A stretch of 59,720 nucleotides of DNA from Pseudomonas typographi (GTDB lineage: Bacteria > Pseudomonadota > Gammaproteobacteria > Pseudomonadales > Pseudomonadaceae): positions 1 through 59,720 of the forward strand of contig NZ_JAAOCA010000036.1 of assembly GCF_014694385.1 (NCBI RefSeq), written 5' to 3'. The notes beneath the pieces are model-generated. The model ran no database searches, had not been told where the DNA came from, and worked only from the letters and a program-made list of their open reading frames with translations. Position numbers and translations under genes: made by a program. Below are positions 35,181-44,004 of this stretch, one piece after another. Within the stretch, counting starts at the first letter, position 1. Each line of letters opens with the position of its first letter.

Positions 35181-35219
35181 CGCCCCGCGTCGAACAATCA
35201 CACACGCTAAAGGTACGCC

Positions 35220-35306
35220 ATGTCGCCTCAACGGGCCTCCACCACCCCCCGGCGCCGTTATTTACCGGCCGGGCCGCTCACTCACGTGACGCATCGCCGC
35301 CGGTGA
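35220..35306 (+). other. 28-codon ORF in the accB leader
   Basis: An ATG preceded by CTAAAGG at good distance opens a 28-residue Arg/Pro-rich peptide beginning MSPQRASTTP. It may be a leader peptide for accBC, or the surviving start region of a deleted aroQ gene fused to unrelated sequence. The peptide has no recognisable domain. Confidence 0.35.
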
Positions 35307-35397
35307 GCATCCCACTGTTCGATGCACGCTTTTTGACGTGCAATCACGGACCTATTCGCCGCCACCTCGCCAGGCCACCGGGCTCGCGAGGGGGCTT

Positions 35398-35424
35398 ATT
35401 GCCCAGCCTCGGGCTGTGGGCAAT
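35398..35424. promoter_or_regulatory. Hairpin in the accB leader
   Basis: ATTGCCCAGCC pairs with GGCT-GTGGGCAAT around TCG, 11 bp with one bulge. It lies 54 bp before accB. No T-run follows, so it is not an intrinsic terminator; a role in leader control or as a remnant of an upstream gene end is possible. Confidence 0.4.
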
Positions 35425-35478
35425 GGCTAGCACCTTAATTACCTTGAACCCCTGAAGATCCTTGGGAGTTGATGATTG

Positions 35479-35937
35479 ATGGATATTCGTAAAGTCAAAA
35501 AACTGATCGAGCTGCTGGAAGAGTCCGGCATCGACGAGCTGGAGATCAAGGAAGGCGAGGAGTCCGTACGGATCAGCCGCCACAGCAAAACACCCGCGCA
35601 ACAATACTACGCGCCGATGCCGGCCATGGCCGCAGCCCCTGTGGCGGCGCCGGCCGCAGCTGCCGCACCGGCCGCCGAAGCTACCGCAGGGCCCAAGCTC
35701 AACGGCACCGTGGTGCGCTCGCCGATGGTGGGTACCTTCTACCGCAAACCGTCGCCAAGCTCGCCAAACTTTGCCGAGGTGGGCCAAACGGTCAAGAAGG
35801 GCGACACCCTGTGCATCGTCGAAGCCATGAAGATGATGAACCACATCGAGGCCGAAATCAGCGGCACCGTCGAATCCATCCTGGTAGAAGACGGCCAGCC
35901 GGTTGAGTTCGACCAACCGCTGTTCACCATCGTTTGA
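35479..35937 (+). CDS. accB: Biotin carboxyl carrier protein of acetyl-CoA carboxylase
   Basis: A 152-residue BCCP. The N-terminal dimer segment is MDIRKVKKLIELLEES, followed by an Ala/Pro linker (about 45-70) and the biotinyl domain with Lys118 in EAMKM. It carries CO2 from biotin carboxylase to the transferase in the first committed step of fatty-acid synthesis. The ATG at 35479 follows GGGAG; a TTG codon just before it is in frame but less likely. accC starts 17 bp downstream, the standard accBC operon. Confidence 0.96.
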   Translation: MDIRKVKKLIELLEESGIDELEIKEGEESVRISRHSKTPAQQYYAPMPAMAAAPVAAPAAAAAPAAEATAGPKLNGTVVRSPMVGTFYRKPSPSSPNFAEVGQTVKKGDTLCIVEAMKMMNHIEAEISGTVESILVEDGQPVEFDQPLFTIV

Positions 35938-35954
35938 TCCGCGGAGAGCCTACG

Positions 35955-37310
35955 ATGTTGGAAAAAGTACTTATCGCCAACCGCGGTGAGATCGCCCTGC
36001 GGATCTTACGTGCCTGCAAAGAGCTGGGCATCAAGACCGTCGCCGTGCACTCCACGGCAGACCGCGAGCTGATGCACCTGGGCCTGGCCGACGAGTCGGT
36101 CTGCATCGGCCCGGCGCCCTCCGCGCAATCGTACCTGCACATCCCGGCGATCATCGCCGCTGCGGAAGTGACCGGTGCCACCGCCATCCACCCCGGCTAC
36201 GGCTTTTTGGCCGAGAACGCCGACTTCGCCGAACAGGTCGAGAAATCCGGTTTTGCCTTCATCGGCCCGAAGGCCGACACCATTCGCCTGATGGGTGACA
36301 AGGTATCGGCCAAGGACGCCATGAAACGTGCCGGCGTGCCGACCGTACCGGGTTCCGATGGGCCGCTGCCGGAAGACGAAGCCCAGGCGCTGCGCATTGC
36401 CCGCGAAGTCGGCTACCCGGTGATCATCAAGGCCGCCGGCGGTGGCGGTGGCCGCGGCATGCGCGTGGTGCATGAGGAAAAAGACCTGATTTCCTCGGCC
36501 AAGCTGACCCGCAACGAAGCCGGCGCCGCGTTCGGCAACCCAATGGTCTACCTGGAGAAGTTCCTGACCAACCCACGCCACGTGGAAGTTCAGGTGCTGT
36601 CCGATGGGCAGGGCAATGCCGTACACCTGGGGGACCGCGATTGCTCACTGCAGCGCCGCCACCAGAAGGTGCTGGAAGAAGCTCCCGCCCCAGGTATCGA
36701 CGAAACCGCGCGGCGGGAAGTGTTCGAACGTTGCGTGCGGGCGTGTATCGAAATCGGCTATCGCGGTGCGGGTACGTTCGAATTTCTTTACGAGAACGGC
36801 CGTTTCTACTTCATCGAGATGAACACCCGCGTGCAGGTGGAACATCCGGTGTCGGAGATGATCACCGGTATCGACATCGTCAAAGAAATGCTCAGCATCG
36901 CTGCCGGCAACAAACTGTCGTTCACCCAGGAGCAGGTCATGTTCCGCGGCCACGCCCTGGAATGCCGGATCAACGCCGAAGACCCTCGCACCTTCATTCC
37001 CAGCCCCGGTGTCGTGAAGCACTTCCATGCACCGGGCGGCAACGGCGTGCGGGTCGATTCGCATCTGTACAGCGGCTACGCGGTTCCGCCGAACTACGAT
37101 TCGCTGATCGGCAAGCTGATCACCTATGGCAACAGCCGTGACGAAGCGATGGCGCGCATGCGCAATGCGTTGGATGAAGTCGTGGTGGACGGCATCAAGA
37201 CCAATATCCCGCTGCACCGCGACCTGACCCGTGACCCAGGCTTTTGCAAGGGTGGCGTGAACATCCATTACCTGGAGCACCTGCTGGCCGAGATGAAAGC
37301 CAAGCCGTAG
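35955..37310 (+). CDS. accC: Biotin carboxylase subunit of acetyl-CoA carboxylase
   Basis: A 451-residue ATP-grasp enzyme that carboxylates the biotin on AccB. The N-terminal domain begins MLEKVLIANRGEIALRI, the glycine-rich ATP lid is KAAGGGGGRGM (about 159-169), and the EMNTRVQVEHPVSE catalytic segment is near residue 290. Length is normal. The ATG at 35955 has GGAG upstream. In related genomes prmA follows directly; here a large minus-strand gene and its terminator lie between. Confidence 0.96.
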   Translation: MLEKVLIANRGEIALRILRACKELGIKTVAVHSTADRELMHLGLADESVCIGPAPSAQSYLHIPAIIAAAEVTGATAIHPGYGFLAENADFAEQVEKSGFAFIGPKADTIRLMGDKVSAKDAMKRAGVPTVPGSDGPLPEDEAQALRIAREVGYPVIIKAAGGGGGRGMRVVHEEKDLISSAKLTRNEAGAAFGNPMVYLEKFLTNPRHVEVQVLSDGQGNAVHLGDRDCSLQRRHQKVLEEAPAPGIDETARREVFERCVRACIEIGYRGAGTFEFLYENGRFYFIEMNTRVQVEHPVSEMITGIDIVKEMLSIAAGNKLSFTQEQVMFRGHALECRINAEDPRTFIPSPGVVKHFHAPGGNGVRVDSHLYSGYAVPPNYDSLIGKLITYGNSRDEAMARMRNALDEVVVDGIKTNIPLHRDLTRDPGFCKGGVNIHYLEHLLAEMKAKP

Positions 37311-37325
37311 CGGCTGTTAAAGGGT

Positions 37326-37357
37326 ATAAAAAGCACGGCCCGCCGGGCGGGCCGTGC
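37326..37357 (-). terminator. Intrinsic terminator of the 957-residue protein gene
   Basis: A 10-bp GC stem (GCACGGCCCG and CGGGCCGTGC, loop CCGGG) followed on the minus strand by TTTTT and then ATACC. The T-run is only on the minus-strand side, so it ends leftward transcription, 27 bp past the minus-strand stop codon. It also protects accC from read-through. Confidence 0.85.
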
Positions 37358-37383
37358 GCTGAATGCCAAGCCAGCGGCCCCGT

Positions 37384-40257
37384 TCAGGGGCGTAGGCTAT
37401 AGCCGGCCAATTGGCCTGCCAGGGCCAGCTCGCTGGCCCCTCTGTAGCCGGCACCGCCGAGCTGCAAGGTCCAGGAACCACGTGGGCCAATTCTCATCCA
37501 GCCCGGTACCAGCGAGCGGATCGTGCTCGACGTCGTCAGGCCCCTGATCGCCAGCCCGCCGAGTAGCCCCCACGACACGACCAACGCCTGCTCAGCGGCT
37601 GCTAAGGTGTCATCGGTTCGCCAAGCCGTGTAAGCGCCCATCAGTGATTTGCCGATAAACCAGGCACTGAAGCCAAGGCTGACCCAACCGCTGACAAAAC
37701 TCAGTGCCATGGCGTAGTAGAGCCCGACCTTCTTGACCATCGCCCAACGCACCTCAGCACGGCTCAGGGTGGCATCCTCCACGTCTCGAACCACAGCCCG
37801 CACCTGGGCATTGAACTCGTCGCGCCAAGACGTGACCCGCTCGCTGCCCTGCAGTGGGTCGGCGGCGCGTTCCCCCTCGGCCATACTGTCGAGCATCCGC
37901 GACACCGCAGTGAATTCCTTTACCCGGGCAAACGCGCACAGGTAGCGATGCATGGCCACTGAAAGCCCCTCGGCGAAGCCTTCATAAAGCCGAAGCGGCC
38001 GGCCGTCGGGCGCGTCGGGGGTGAACAACCATCGCTGGCCGCCCAGGTCCATGACCCACAGGCCCTGTAGCACATACCCACCCACCGTTAGCCGGTACAC
38101 ACGCTGGTGGTCAGGCGCCTGGAGCGCAGCCAGCAAGGCGGCCAGCGCGTGCTCGCTCAACACGCCCTGTGCATGGGCCTGGTGGCCCAACAGCGAAAAT
38201 GCCCAGGCGACGCCATTGGCAAAAGCGTCGCGGCGCTGTTCGTAGCCTGGCGCATCGGCCGCCAACACGGCTGCGGCCATTGCCTCGGCATAGGCAGTGC
38301 CCAGGTAGGCGCTGCGGATGTACCGCGCCAGGTCGTTCGCCTTCAATGCACTGAGGTCATCGCCAACCGACGACTTAACCGGCGCCCGTTCGTTGTCCAG
38401 GCCCGCGTTATCGTCGTAGCCGTGCATGGCCAAGGTGAGCAAGTCTTGGGTGCCATCACCGTTGCCGGCGAAGCTAGGGTCATAGGCAAACAGGATGGTG
38501 CTGGGGTCGATATCCTGGGCGATGCCTTTTTCCCTCAAGTAAGGGCCGATGGCCTCCGTCACGCGCCGCCGAGCGAAGTCTTCGAAGGGCTCCAACGCCT
38601 TGAAACGCGCCTGGCTCGCCCGTTGGGTCAGCGCGAGGGTTTCGCGCAAATCGTTGATCACGGCCCGGCGCGGTTCGCTGGCGCCCAAGTACCACGGGGG
38701 GCAAAATTCCAGGGCGCTGTCTTGCAGCTCCAGGGTTACCTGGCGTTGGGCCAATACCCGAAGCACCTCGGCATAAGCCTGCGGCGGGTCACGGCGGTCG
38801 TTGTCCAGTTGCCAATGGCCTGAGTTGTCCTTGGCGCCTAGCAACCGCTGCGCATGGGAGGCGCGCGATGCAGGGGCCAGCTTTGACAACAAAAAACCGC
38901 TGCCTTGGTCGTCGGCCAACCACCGGCCCAGCTCTGCCGTGACTGCGCGCGCGCTTGGCAGCTCGATCCATTCCTGGCCATCGGGCTTGCGCGGTGCATA
39001 CAGGATATAACCCGCGGGATGGTCCGGGCGGTTACCGTAAAAAACCAGCACATCTGCCAGCGGGTGCCCTGGCTCCAGGCTTAACGTGGTCACATGCTCA
39101 TCCGCTGCCGCTGCGCCGCTGGCGAGGTTACGCACCAACTGGTGGCCCGCCTCGCTCAGATGCCCCTGGAAGCGCGCCAACAGGGCACCGACTTCGACCC
39201 GCGCGGCGTGCACGGCGACCAGCGCTTGCAGCACCGTGGCGTCTTCGAGCCGTTTCGCCAACCCTTCCAGGTAACCGGCGCGCGGCTCTAACTGGCCCAG
39301 TAGCTCGTTCGCCGAGTCGCCCGGCTGGCGCAGGAACGGGTTAGCCGCCCACACCCGGTTCATGAACGGGTTGGCCGCGAACGGCCCGCGTAGCAGGCAG
39401 TCGGTAAGCGACTCGGTGTTTTGCCCGACCAAGCGCCCATCGTCGTATACGCTGCTGACACACAACGCGTCGGGGTCCAGCCAAATACCCGCGGCGCGCA
39501 ACACCGGGCGCGCCAAGTGCCGGGCAAAGGTTTCGAGCGACGCATACTCACCCAGGCATTGCTCGAACTGCAACTGCGCGCCTACCCACCGTTGCTCGTA
39601 GTCTGCCAAGGCTTCGCGGTCGCTGGCCGACAACTGTTGTACCCACCCGCCCCTGCCTACCGTGGCCATCAACGCCCGCTCGCTGTCGTCGGCCAGCCCG
39701 TCGGCGGTCAACGATTGGAATAGCCGAGCATTGGCAACCTGCACCCCGTCGAACAATGCCCTGGGCGTAAGCAATACTTGGCCGTGTTCAAGCGGTGCCC
39801 ATATGTTTTCACGCCACGCTCTCAACCGCGCGACCAACCGCTGCTCCAAGTCGCCGTTTTGCTCGGCACTCGCAGTGGCGAGTACATGCGCCTGCATTGC
39901 ATCCACGTACTGGCGCAGCATGGCTTCATTGGCCCGCTCGAACAAATGCTGCAACGTAGGTGCCGGCACCTGCGCAAACACGTCCGCGCCCATATCCCCG
40001 CCTTCGCCGCTTGGCCCTGCGCTGCCGTCACCGTGGCCGCTGGCGGCAAGCCAATGCCTGACCAACATGCCCAACAAGGCGCACATCGACGCCGTTGATA
40101 ACCGGGTCACCGGGCTGCCTGGCCCGGCGAGGTCCACGACCCACTGCGCGGCATAGCTTTCGAACGCCACGCAGCGGCGCCGGCAAACCGCAAGCTGGGC
40201 CTGCCAACGCCCCAGGCGCCGGGCCACCGCTTGGGCTTGATGTTGAACGTTTACCAT
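37384..40257 (-). CDS. Large protein resembling DUF6543/dermonecrotic-toxin-type proteins
   Basis: A 957-residue protein with no signal peptide. The central part (about residues 430-680) has features I associate with the DUF6543 (dermonecrotic-toxin-like) proteins of Pseudomonas: GYILYAPRKPDGQEW, PPWYLGASEPRRAVINDL, FEDFARRRVTEAIGPYL and DIDPSTILFAYDP. Near the C-terminus (about 855-920) lie two or three hydrophobic helices (YYAMALSFVSGWVSLGFSAW, VVSWGLLGGLAI) that could insert in membranes. No leucine-rich repeats or known catalytic domain are visible, and no secretion, chaperone or immunity gene is next to it. The ATG has AGAGGATGG upstream, and a terminator follows. The family call is from pattern memory, moderately sure; toxin function is an inference. 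Confidence 0.6.
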   Translation of the reverse strand: MVNVQHQAQAVARRLGRWQAQLAVCRRRCVAFESYAAQWVVDLAGPGSPVTRLSTASMCALLGMLVRHWLAASGHGDGSAGPSGEGGDMGADVFAQVPAPTLQHLFERANEAMLRQYVDAMQAHVLATASAEQNGDLEQRLVARLRAWRENIWAPLEHGQVLLTPRALFDGVQVANARLFQSLTADGLADDSERALMATVGRGGWVQQLSASDREALADYEQRWVGAQLQFEQCLGEYASLETFARHLARPVLRAAGIWLDPDALCVSSVYDDGRLVGQNTESLTDCLLRGPFAANPFMNRVWAANPFLRQPGDSANELLGQLEPRAGYLEGLAKRLEDATVLQALVAVHAARVEVGALLARFQGHLSEAGHQLVRNLASGAAAADEHVTTLSLEPGHPLADVLVFYGNRPDHPAGYILYAPRKPDGQEWIELPSARAVTAELGRWLADDQGSGFLLSKLAPASRASHAQRLLGAKDNSGHWQLDNDRRDPPQAYAEVLRVLAQRQVTLELQDSALEFCPPWYLGASEPRRAVINDLRETLALTQRASQARFKALEPFEDFARRRVTEAIGPYLREKGIAQDIDPSTILFAYDPSFAGNGDGTQDLLTLAMHGYDDNAGLDNERAPVKSSVGDDLSALKANDLARYIRSAYLGTAYAEAMAAAVLAADAPGYEQRRDAFANGVAWAFSLLGHQAHAQGVLSEHALAALLAALQAPDHQRVYRLTVGGYVLQGLWVMDLGGQRWLFTPDAPDGRPLRLYEGFAEGLSVAMHRYLCAFARVKEFTAVSRMLDSMAEGERAADPLQGSERVTSWRDEFNAQVRAVVRDVEDATLSRAEVRWAMVKKVGLYYAMALSFVSGWVSLGFSAWFIGKSLMGAYTAWRTDDTLAAAEQALVVSWGLLGGLAIRGLTTSSTIRSLVPGWMRIGPRGSWTLQLGGAGYRGASELALAGQLAGYSLRP

Positions 40258-40410
40258 CTAACCATCCTCTTTTGCGTAAAACCCCAAGCCTAAAAGGCGC
40301 AGCGGCGCGCTTAGAGGTAGCTATTGATCGCCCGGTGACCTTGGCACAAGTAGGTTCATGGCAGCGGGCATGGTGTAAACTGCGCCGCCCTGAAACCTGA
40401 GGTAGCCGCC

Positions 40411-41292
40411 ATGCCTTGGCTGCAAGTTCGCCTGGCCATCGGCCCAGAACAAGCCGAAACCTACGAAGACGCCCTGCTGGAGATCGGCGCGGTGTCGGTT
40501 ACCTTCATGGATGCCGAAGACCAACCCATCTTCGAGCCCGAGTTGAACACCACCCCGCTATGGCGGCACACGCACCTGCTGGCGCTGTTCGAAGCCGACA
40601 CGGCGGCCGCTGCGGTATTCGCCCACCTGCAATTGCTGACCGAGGCACCACTGCCCGAACACCATGCCGAGGTAATCGAAGACCAGGACTGGGCGCGTAG
40701 CTGGATGGACAACTTCCAGCCGATGCGCTTCGGCCGGCGCCTGTGGATCGTGCCCAGTTGGCACCAGGCGCCGCAGCCCGATGCGGTGAACCTACTGCTA
40801 GACCCCGGCCTGGCCTTCGGCACTGGCACCCACCCCACCACTGCCCTGTGCCTGGAATGGCTCGACGACCAAGCGCTCAGCGGCCAGCAGGTGCTGGACT
40901 TCGGCTGCGGCTCGGGGATACTGGCGATCGCCGCGTTGCTGCTGGGCGCGCAGGCGGCGATCGGCACCGACATCGACGTGCAGGCGCTGGAGGCTTCGCG
41001 CGATAATGCCGAGCGTAATGGCATCGATGCGCAGCGCTTTAGCCTGTACCTGCCCGACAAACTGCCGGCGCTGCAGGCCGATGTGCTGGTGGCGAACATC
41101 CTGGCCGGGCCCTTGGTGGCGCTGGCCCCGCAGTTGCAAACGCTGGTGCGCCCGAGCGGCTTGCTGGCACTGTCGGGCATCCTTGCCGAGCAAGCTGGGG
41201 AGGTGATCAAGGCTTATGAAACAGCCTTTGCTCTCGACCCCGTCGCAGAGCGCGATGGCTGGGTGCGCATCAGTGGCCGGCGCCTGCAATAG
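40411..41292 (+). CDS. prmA: Ribosomal protein L11 methyltransferase
   Basis: A 293-residue SAM-dependent methyltransferase that trimethylates lysines and the N-terminus of L11. The N-terminal substrate-recognition domain starts MPWLQVRLAIGPEQ. The catalytic domain has LLDPGLAFGTGTHPTT (about 130-145), VLDFGCGSGILAIA (SAM motif I, about 162-175) and ANILAGPL (the NPPF-like post-motif, about 230). GAGG precedes the ATG. Followed after 37 bp by the DUF3426 gene. Confidence 0.95.
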   Translation: MPWLQVRLAIGPEQAETYEDALLEIGAVSVTFMDAEDQPIFEPELNTTPLWRHTHLLALFEADTAAAAVFAHLQLLTEAPLPEHHAEVIEDQDWARSWMDNFQPMRFGRRLWIVPSWHQAPQPDAVNLLLDPGLAFGTGTHPTTALCLEWLDDQALSGQQVLDFGCGSGILAIAALLLGAQAAIGTDIDVQALEASRDNAERNGIDAQRFSLYLPDKLPALQADVLVANILAGPLVALAPQLQTLVRPSGLLALSGILAEQAGEVIKAYETAFALDPVAERDGWVRISGRRLQ

Positions 41293-41329
41293 GGCCTAAA
41301 ATGGCCCACCGCTCGAACTGGACCCGCGC

Positions 41330-42436
41330 ATGACCGACAGCTTCGTCACCCAGTGCCCCCATTGCCAAACGCGCTTTCGCGTGAGCTACAACCAGCTCGG
41401 CGTCGCACGTGGCGCCGTGCGCTGTGGTGCTTGCAAGCAGGTATTCAACGCGGCCCGGCAATTGCTCGAGCAAAGCGCCACCCAGCAGGCACAGGCCGAA
41501 CGCCCAACCCCGCTGCCCCAAGCGCAAACTGCCGCGCCCGAGCCGCCAGCTGCGGTGCCCACACCTGCCGCCACGCCGAGCCAACCGACCCACGAAGGCC
41601 AATGGGACGCCGCGCAGCTCGAAACGCTGAACCTCGACGCCGAACTGGCGCGCCTGGAACGGCGCCCAGCACCACGCCAGGGCACCGGCCGCGATGGGCT
41701 TAGCGCCAGCCGCGATGCCCAGGACGAACACTGGCCGCAGCAACCGTTCGGCAACCATCGCGACGAGGCACTGCCCACAGAAACCGCCTCGGCGGGCGAA
41801 CCGCCCTTGCTCGACGACGACGCCGCTACGCTCGGTGGCACACCGCCAGCGTTGACGGGCAAGCACGAGCGCACCGAACCGAACCTGCGCGACGAACACC
41901 TGCTCGACCTGGAAGACGACCCCCTACAACTGCAATGGCAACGCAGCCGTTCGTCGTTCGGCAAGCGATTGCTATGGGGGCTGCTGTCGCTACTGGCAGC
42001 GCTGGGGTTGCTCGGCCAATACAGCTACTACCATTTCGATGAACTGGCACGGCAAGACCAATACCGCCCCTGGTTCCAGGCCCTGTGCCCGGTGGTGGGC
42101 TGCAAGGTGCCGTCGAAAGTCGACGTTCGGCAGATCAAAAGCAGCAACCTGGTCGTGCGTAGCCACCCCGACTTCGCCGGCGCCTTGGTGGTAGACGCGA
42201 TCATCTATAATCGCGCGCCGTTTTCGCAGCCCTTTCCCCTGCTGGAACTGCGCTTCGCCGACCTCAACGGCCAATTGATCGCCAGGCGGCGCTTCAAACC
42301 AGCCGAGTACTTGGCTGGCGACCTCGCCGGGCAGGCAGAAATGCCGCCGCAGACGCCGATTCACATCGCCCTGGATATCCTCGACCCGGGCCCAAAGGCG
42401 GTGAATTACAGCTTATCGTTTCGCTCGCCAGAGTAA
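41330..42436 (+). CDS. DUF3426 zinc-ribbon membrane protein
   Basis: A 368-residue protein. An N-terminal zinc ribbon of the MJ0042 type (CPHC at 9-12, CGAC at 32-35) is followed by a long disordered Pro/Ala/Gln/Asp-rich linker (about 45-205), one transmembrane helix (about 210-228, LLWGLLSLLAALGLLGQYS) and a periplasmic DUF3426 beta domain. Function is unknown; it is a constant neighbour of prmA and dusB in Pseudomonas. The layout, with a cytosolic metal-binding head and a periplasmic tail, suggests a signalling or scaffolding role, which is an inference. Confidence 0.88.
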   Translation: MTDSFVTQCPHCQTRFRVSYNQLGVARGAVRCGACKQVFNAARQLLEQSATQQAQAERPTPLPQAQTAAPEPPAAVPTPAATPSQPTHEGQWDAAQLETLNLDAELARLERRPAPRQGTGRDGLSASRDAQDEHWPQQPFGNHRDEALPTETASAGEPPLLDDDAATLGGTPPALTGKHERTEPNLRDEHLLDLEDDPLQLQWQRSRSSFGKRLLWGLLSLLAALGLLGQYSYYHFDELARQDQYRPWFQALCPVVGCKVPSKVDVRQIKSSNLVVRSHPDFAGALVVDAIIYNRAPFSQPFPLLELRFADLNGQLIARRRFKPAEYLAGDLAGQAEMPPQTPIHIALDILDPGPKAVNYSLSFRSPE

Positions 42437-42509
42437 CGCCCCGGGTAGCCCTAGGCTTTCAAACTTTTTTTCATAAGCCCCAGCTGTTCAGATTTTATCC
42501 AGATTGATC

Positions 42510-42538
42510 TTTATCTGGTCATCGAGAGCGGGTATTAT
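42510..42538 (+). promoter_or_regulatory. Probable promoter of the dusB-fis operon
   Basis: TTTATC (42510-42515) and TATTAT (42533-42538) with a 17-bp spacer, followed by GC-rich bases (GCCCTCCC) as in growth-rate-controlled promoters. The start codon is 60 bp downstream. Assignment is visual. Confidence 0.5.
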
Positions 42539-42597
42539 GCCCTCCCTTTTTCGAACTCCAGGCTTCGTACGAATCCGGCCTTACCACAGGTAAACCT

Positions 42598-43611
42598 ATG
42601 TCGGCGGTACGCATCGGCCCCTACACAGTCCCTAATGGCCTGGTCCTTGCACCGATGGCAGGGGTCACCGACCAGCCCTTTCGCCAGTTGTGCCGGCGCC
42701 TGGGGGCAGGGCTTGTGGTGTCCGAAATGGTCAGTGCGGACCTGTCACTGTGGAACAGCCGCAAATCGAGCCTGCGCCGCGTGCACGGCGGCGACCCTGA
42801 ACCACGCGCGGTGCAGATCGCCGGCGGCGACCCGCAAATGCTCGCCGCCGCCGCCCAAGCCAACGTGCAGGCCGGGGCGCAGATCATCGATATCAACATG
42901 GGTTGCCCAGCGAAAAAAGTGTGCAACAAGGCGGCAGGTTCGGCCCTGCTCAAGGACCAAGCCCTGGTGGCAAGCATCCTGCACGCGGTCGTCGCCGCGG
43001 TGAGCGTTCCGGTTACCCTGAAGATCCGCACCGGCTGGGACCGCGATAACCGCAATGGCATCGATATTGCGCGTATCGCCGAACAAGCCGGGATCAGCGC
43101 GTTGGCGGTGCATGGCCGCACCCGGGCCGACTTGTACACCGGCAGCGCCGAATACGACACCATCGCCGCGATCAAGCACGCGGTGTCGATACCCGTGTTC
43201 GCCAACGGCGACATCACCTCACCGGAAAAAGCCCGCCACGTGCTGGATGCGACGGGCGCCGACGGCCTGCTGATAGGCAGGGCCGCCCAAGGGCGACCGT
43301 GGATTTTCCGTGAAATCGAGCATTACCTGCGCACCGGGGAAAAACGCGCGGCGCCGGGCTTGGATGAAGTGGAACGAATTCTGCTGGAGCACTTGGCCGC
43401 GCTGCATGCCTTTTATGGCGATGTGATGGGCGTACGCATCGCCCGCAAGCATGTGGGCTGGTACTTGGCCACGTTGCCGGGCGCCAGGGAGTTTCGCGCC
43501 CATTTCAATCAACTGGAAGATAAGCACGCGCAATGCGCCAACGTTTGCGAATTTTTCCGCGAACGGCACGAGAGCCTTGTCACAAAGGACGAAGAGGGGG
43601 TGGCCGCATGA
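42598..43611 (+). CDS. dusB: tRNA-dihydrouridine synthase B
   Basis: A 337-residue FMN enzyme that reduces uridine to dihydrouridine in tRNA. FMN barrel start APMAGVTDQPFR (about 18-29), catalytic Cys103 in NMGCPAKKVC, HGRTRADLY and GADGLLIGRAA phosphate-binding loop. Its stop codon overlaps the fis start (ATGA), as in the well-known dusB-fis operon, so the pair is translationally coupled. Confidence 0.95.
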   Translation: MSAVRIGPYTVPNGLVLAPMAGVTDQPFRQLCRRLGAGLVVSEMVSADLSLWNSRKSSLRRVHGGDPEPRAVQIAGGDPQMLAAAAQANVQAGAQIIDINMGCPAKKVCNKAAGSALLKDQALVASILHAVVAAVSVPVTLKIRTGWDRDNRNGIDIARIAEQAGISALAVHGRTRADLYTGSAEYDTIAAIKHAVSIPVFANGDITSPEKARHVLDATGADGLLIGRAAQGRPWIFREIEHYLRTGEKRAAPGLDEVERILLEHLAALHAFYGDVMGVRIARKHVGWYLATLPGAREFRAHFNQLEDKHAQCANVCEFFRERHESLVTKDEEGVAA

Positions 43612-43928
43612 CGATGATGACCCAGACTTTAGTGAGTGGAACAACGCCCGTGAGCGAGAACGTCAACCTTAAACAGCATTTGATCTCGCCCAGTGAACAA
43701 GGGCAGACCTTGCGCGGAAGCGTCGAAAAGGCGCTGCATAACTATTTCGCGCACCTGGAAGGGGCAACGGTCACCGACGTGTACAACCTGGTCCTCTCCG
43801 AAGTCGAGGCACCACTGCTCGAAACCGTGATGAACTACGTCAAGGGCAACCAGACCAAGGCCAGCGAAATACTCGGCCTGAACCGCGGCACCCTGCGCAA
43901 AAAGCTCAAGCAGTACGACCTGCTCTAG
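43608..43928 (+). CDS. fis: Nucleoid protein Fis
   Basis: A 106-residue DNA-bending regulator. The C-terminal helix-turn-helix (about 70-104) reads GNQTKASEILGLNRGTLRKKL, and the flexible beta-hairpin is N-terminal. Fis controls rRNA and many other promoters and peaks in early exponential growth. The ATG at 43608 overlaps the dusB stop by 4 bp and follows GAGGGGG. Longer at its N-terminus than E. coli Fis (98 residues), as usual in Pseudomonas. Confidence 0.96.
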   Translation: MTMMTQTLVSGTTPVSENVNLKQHLISPSEQGQTLRGSVEKALHNYFAHLEGATVTDVYNLVLSEVEAPLLETVMNYVKGNQTKASEILGLNRGTLRKKLKQYDLL

Positions 43929-43944
43929 CTTCAGAGAAATTCCG

Positions 43945-43977
43945 AAAAGGCGACGGCCAAGGGCCGGTCGCCTTTTT
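43945..43977 (+). terminator. Intrinsic terminator after fis
   Basis: AAAAGGCGAC-GGCC, AAG, GGCC-G-GTCGCCTTTT: a stem of about 14 bp with one bulge and a run of six T. It ends 28 bp before purH and should end the dusB-fis transcript. The A-run on the left also makes it usable from the other side. Confidence 0.85.
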
Positions 43978-44004
43978 TGCTAACCGCTGTGAATGGAACC
44001 TGAA

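Larger units (their letters stand above)
35094..35478. other. accB leader region where aroQ would be expected
   Basis: This 385-bp stretch contains a promoter (35151-35180), a well-initiated but only 28-codon ORF (35220-35306), and a hairpin (35398-35424). No trace of the 3-dehydroquinate dehydratase sequence (for example its N-terminal VLHGPNLNLLG) is readable in any frame. Confidence 0.6.
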
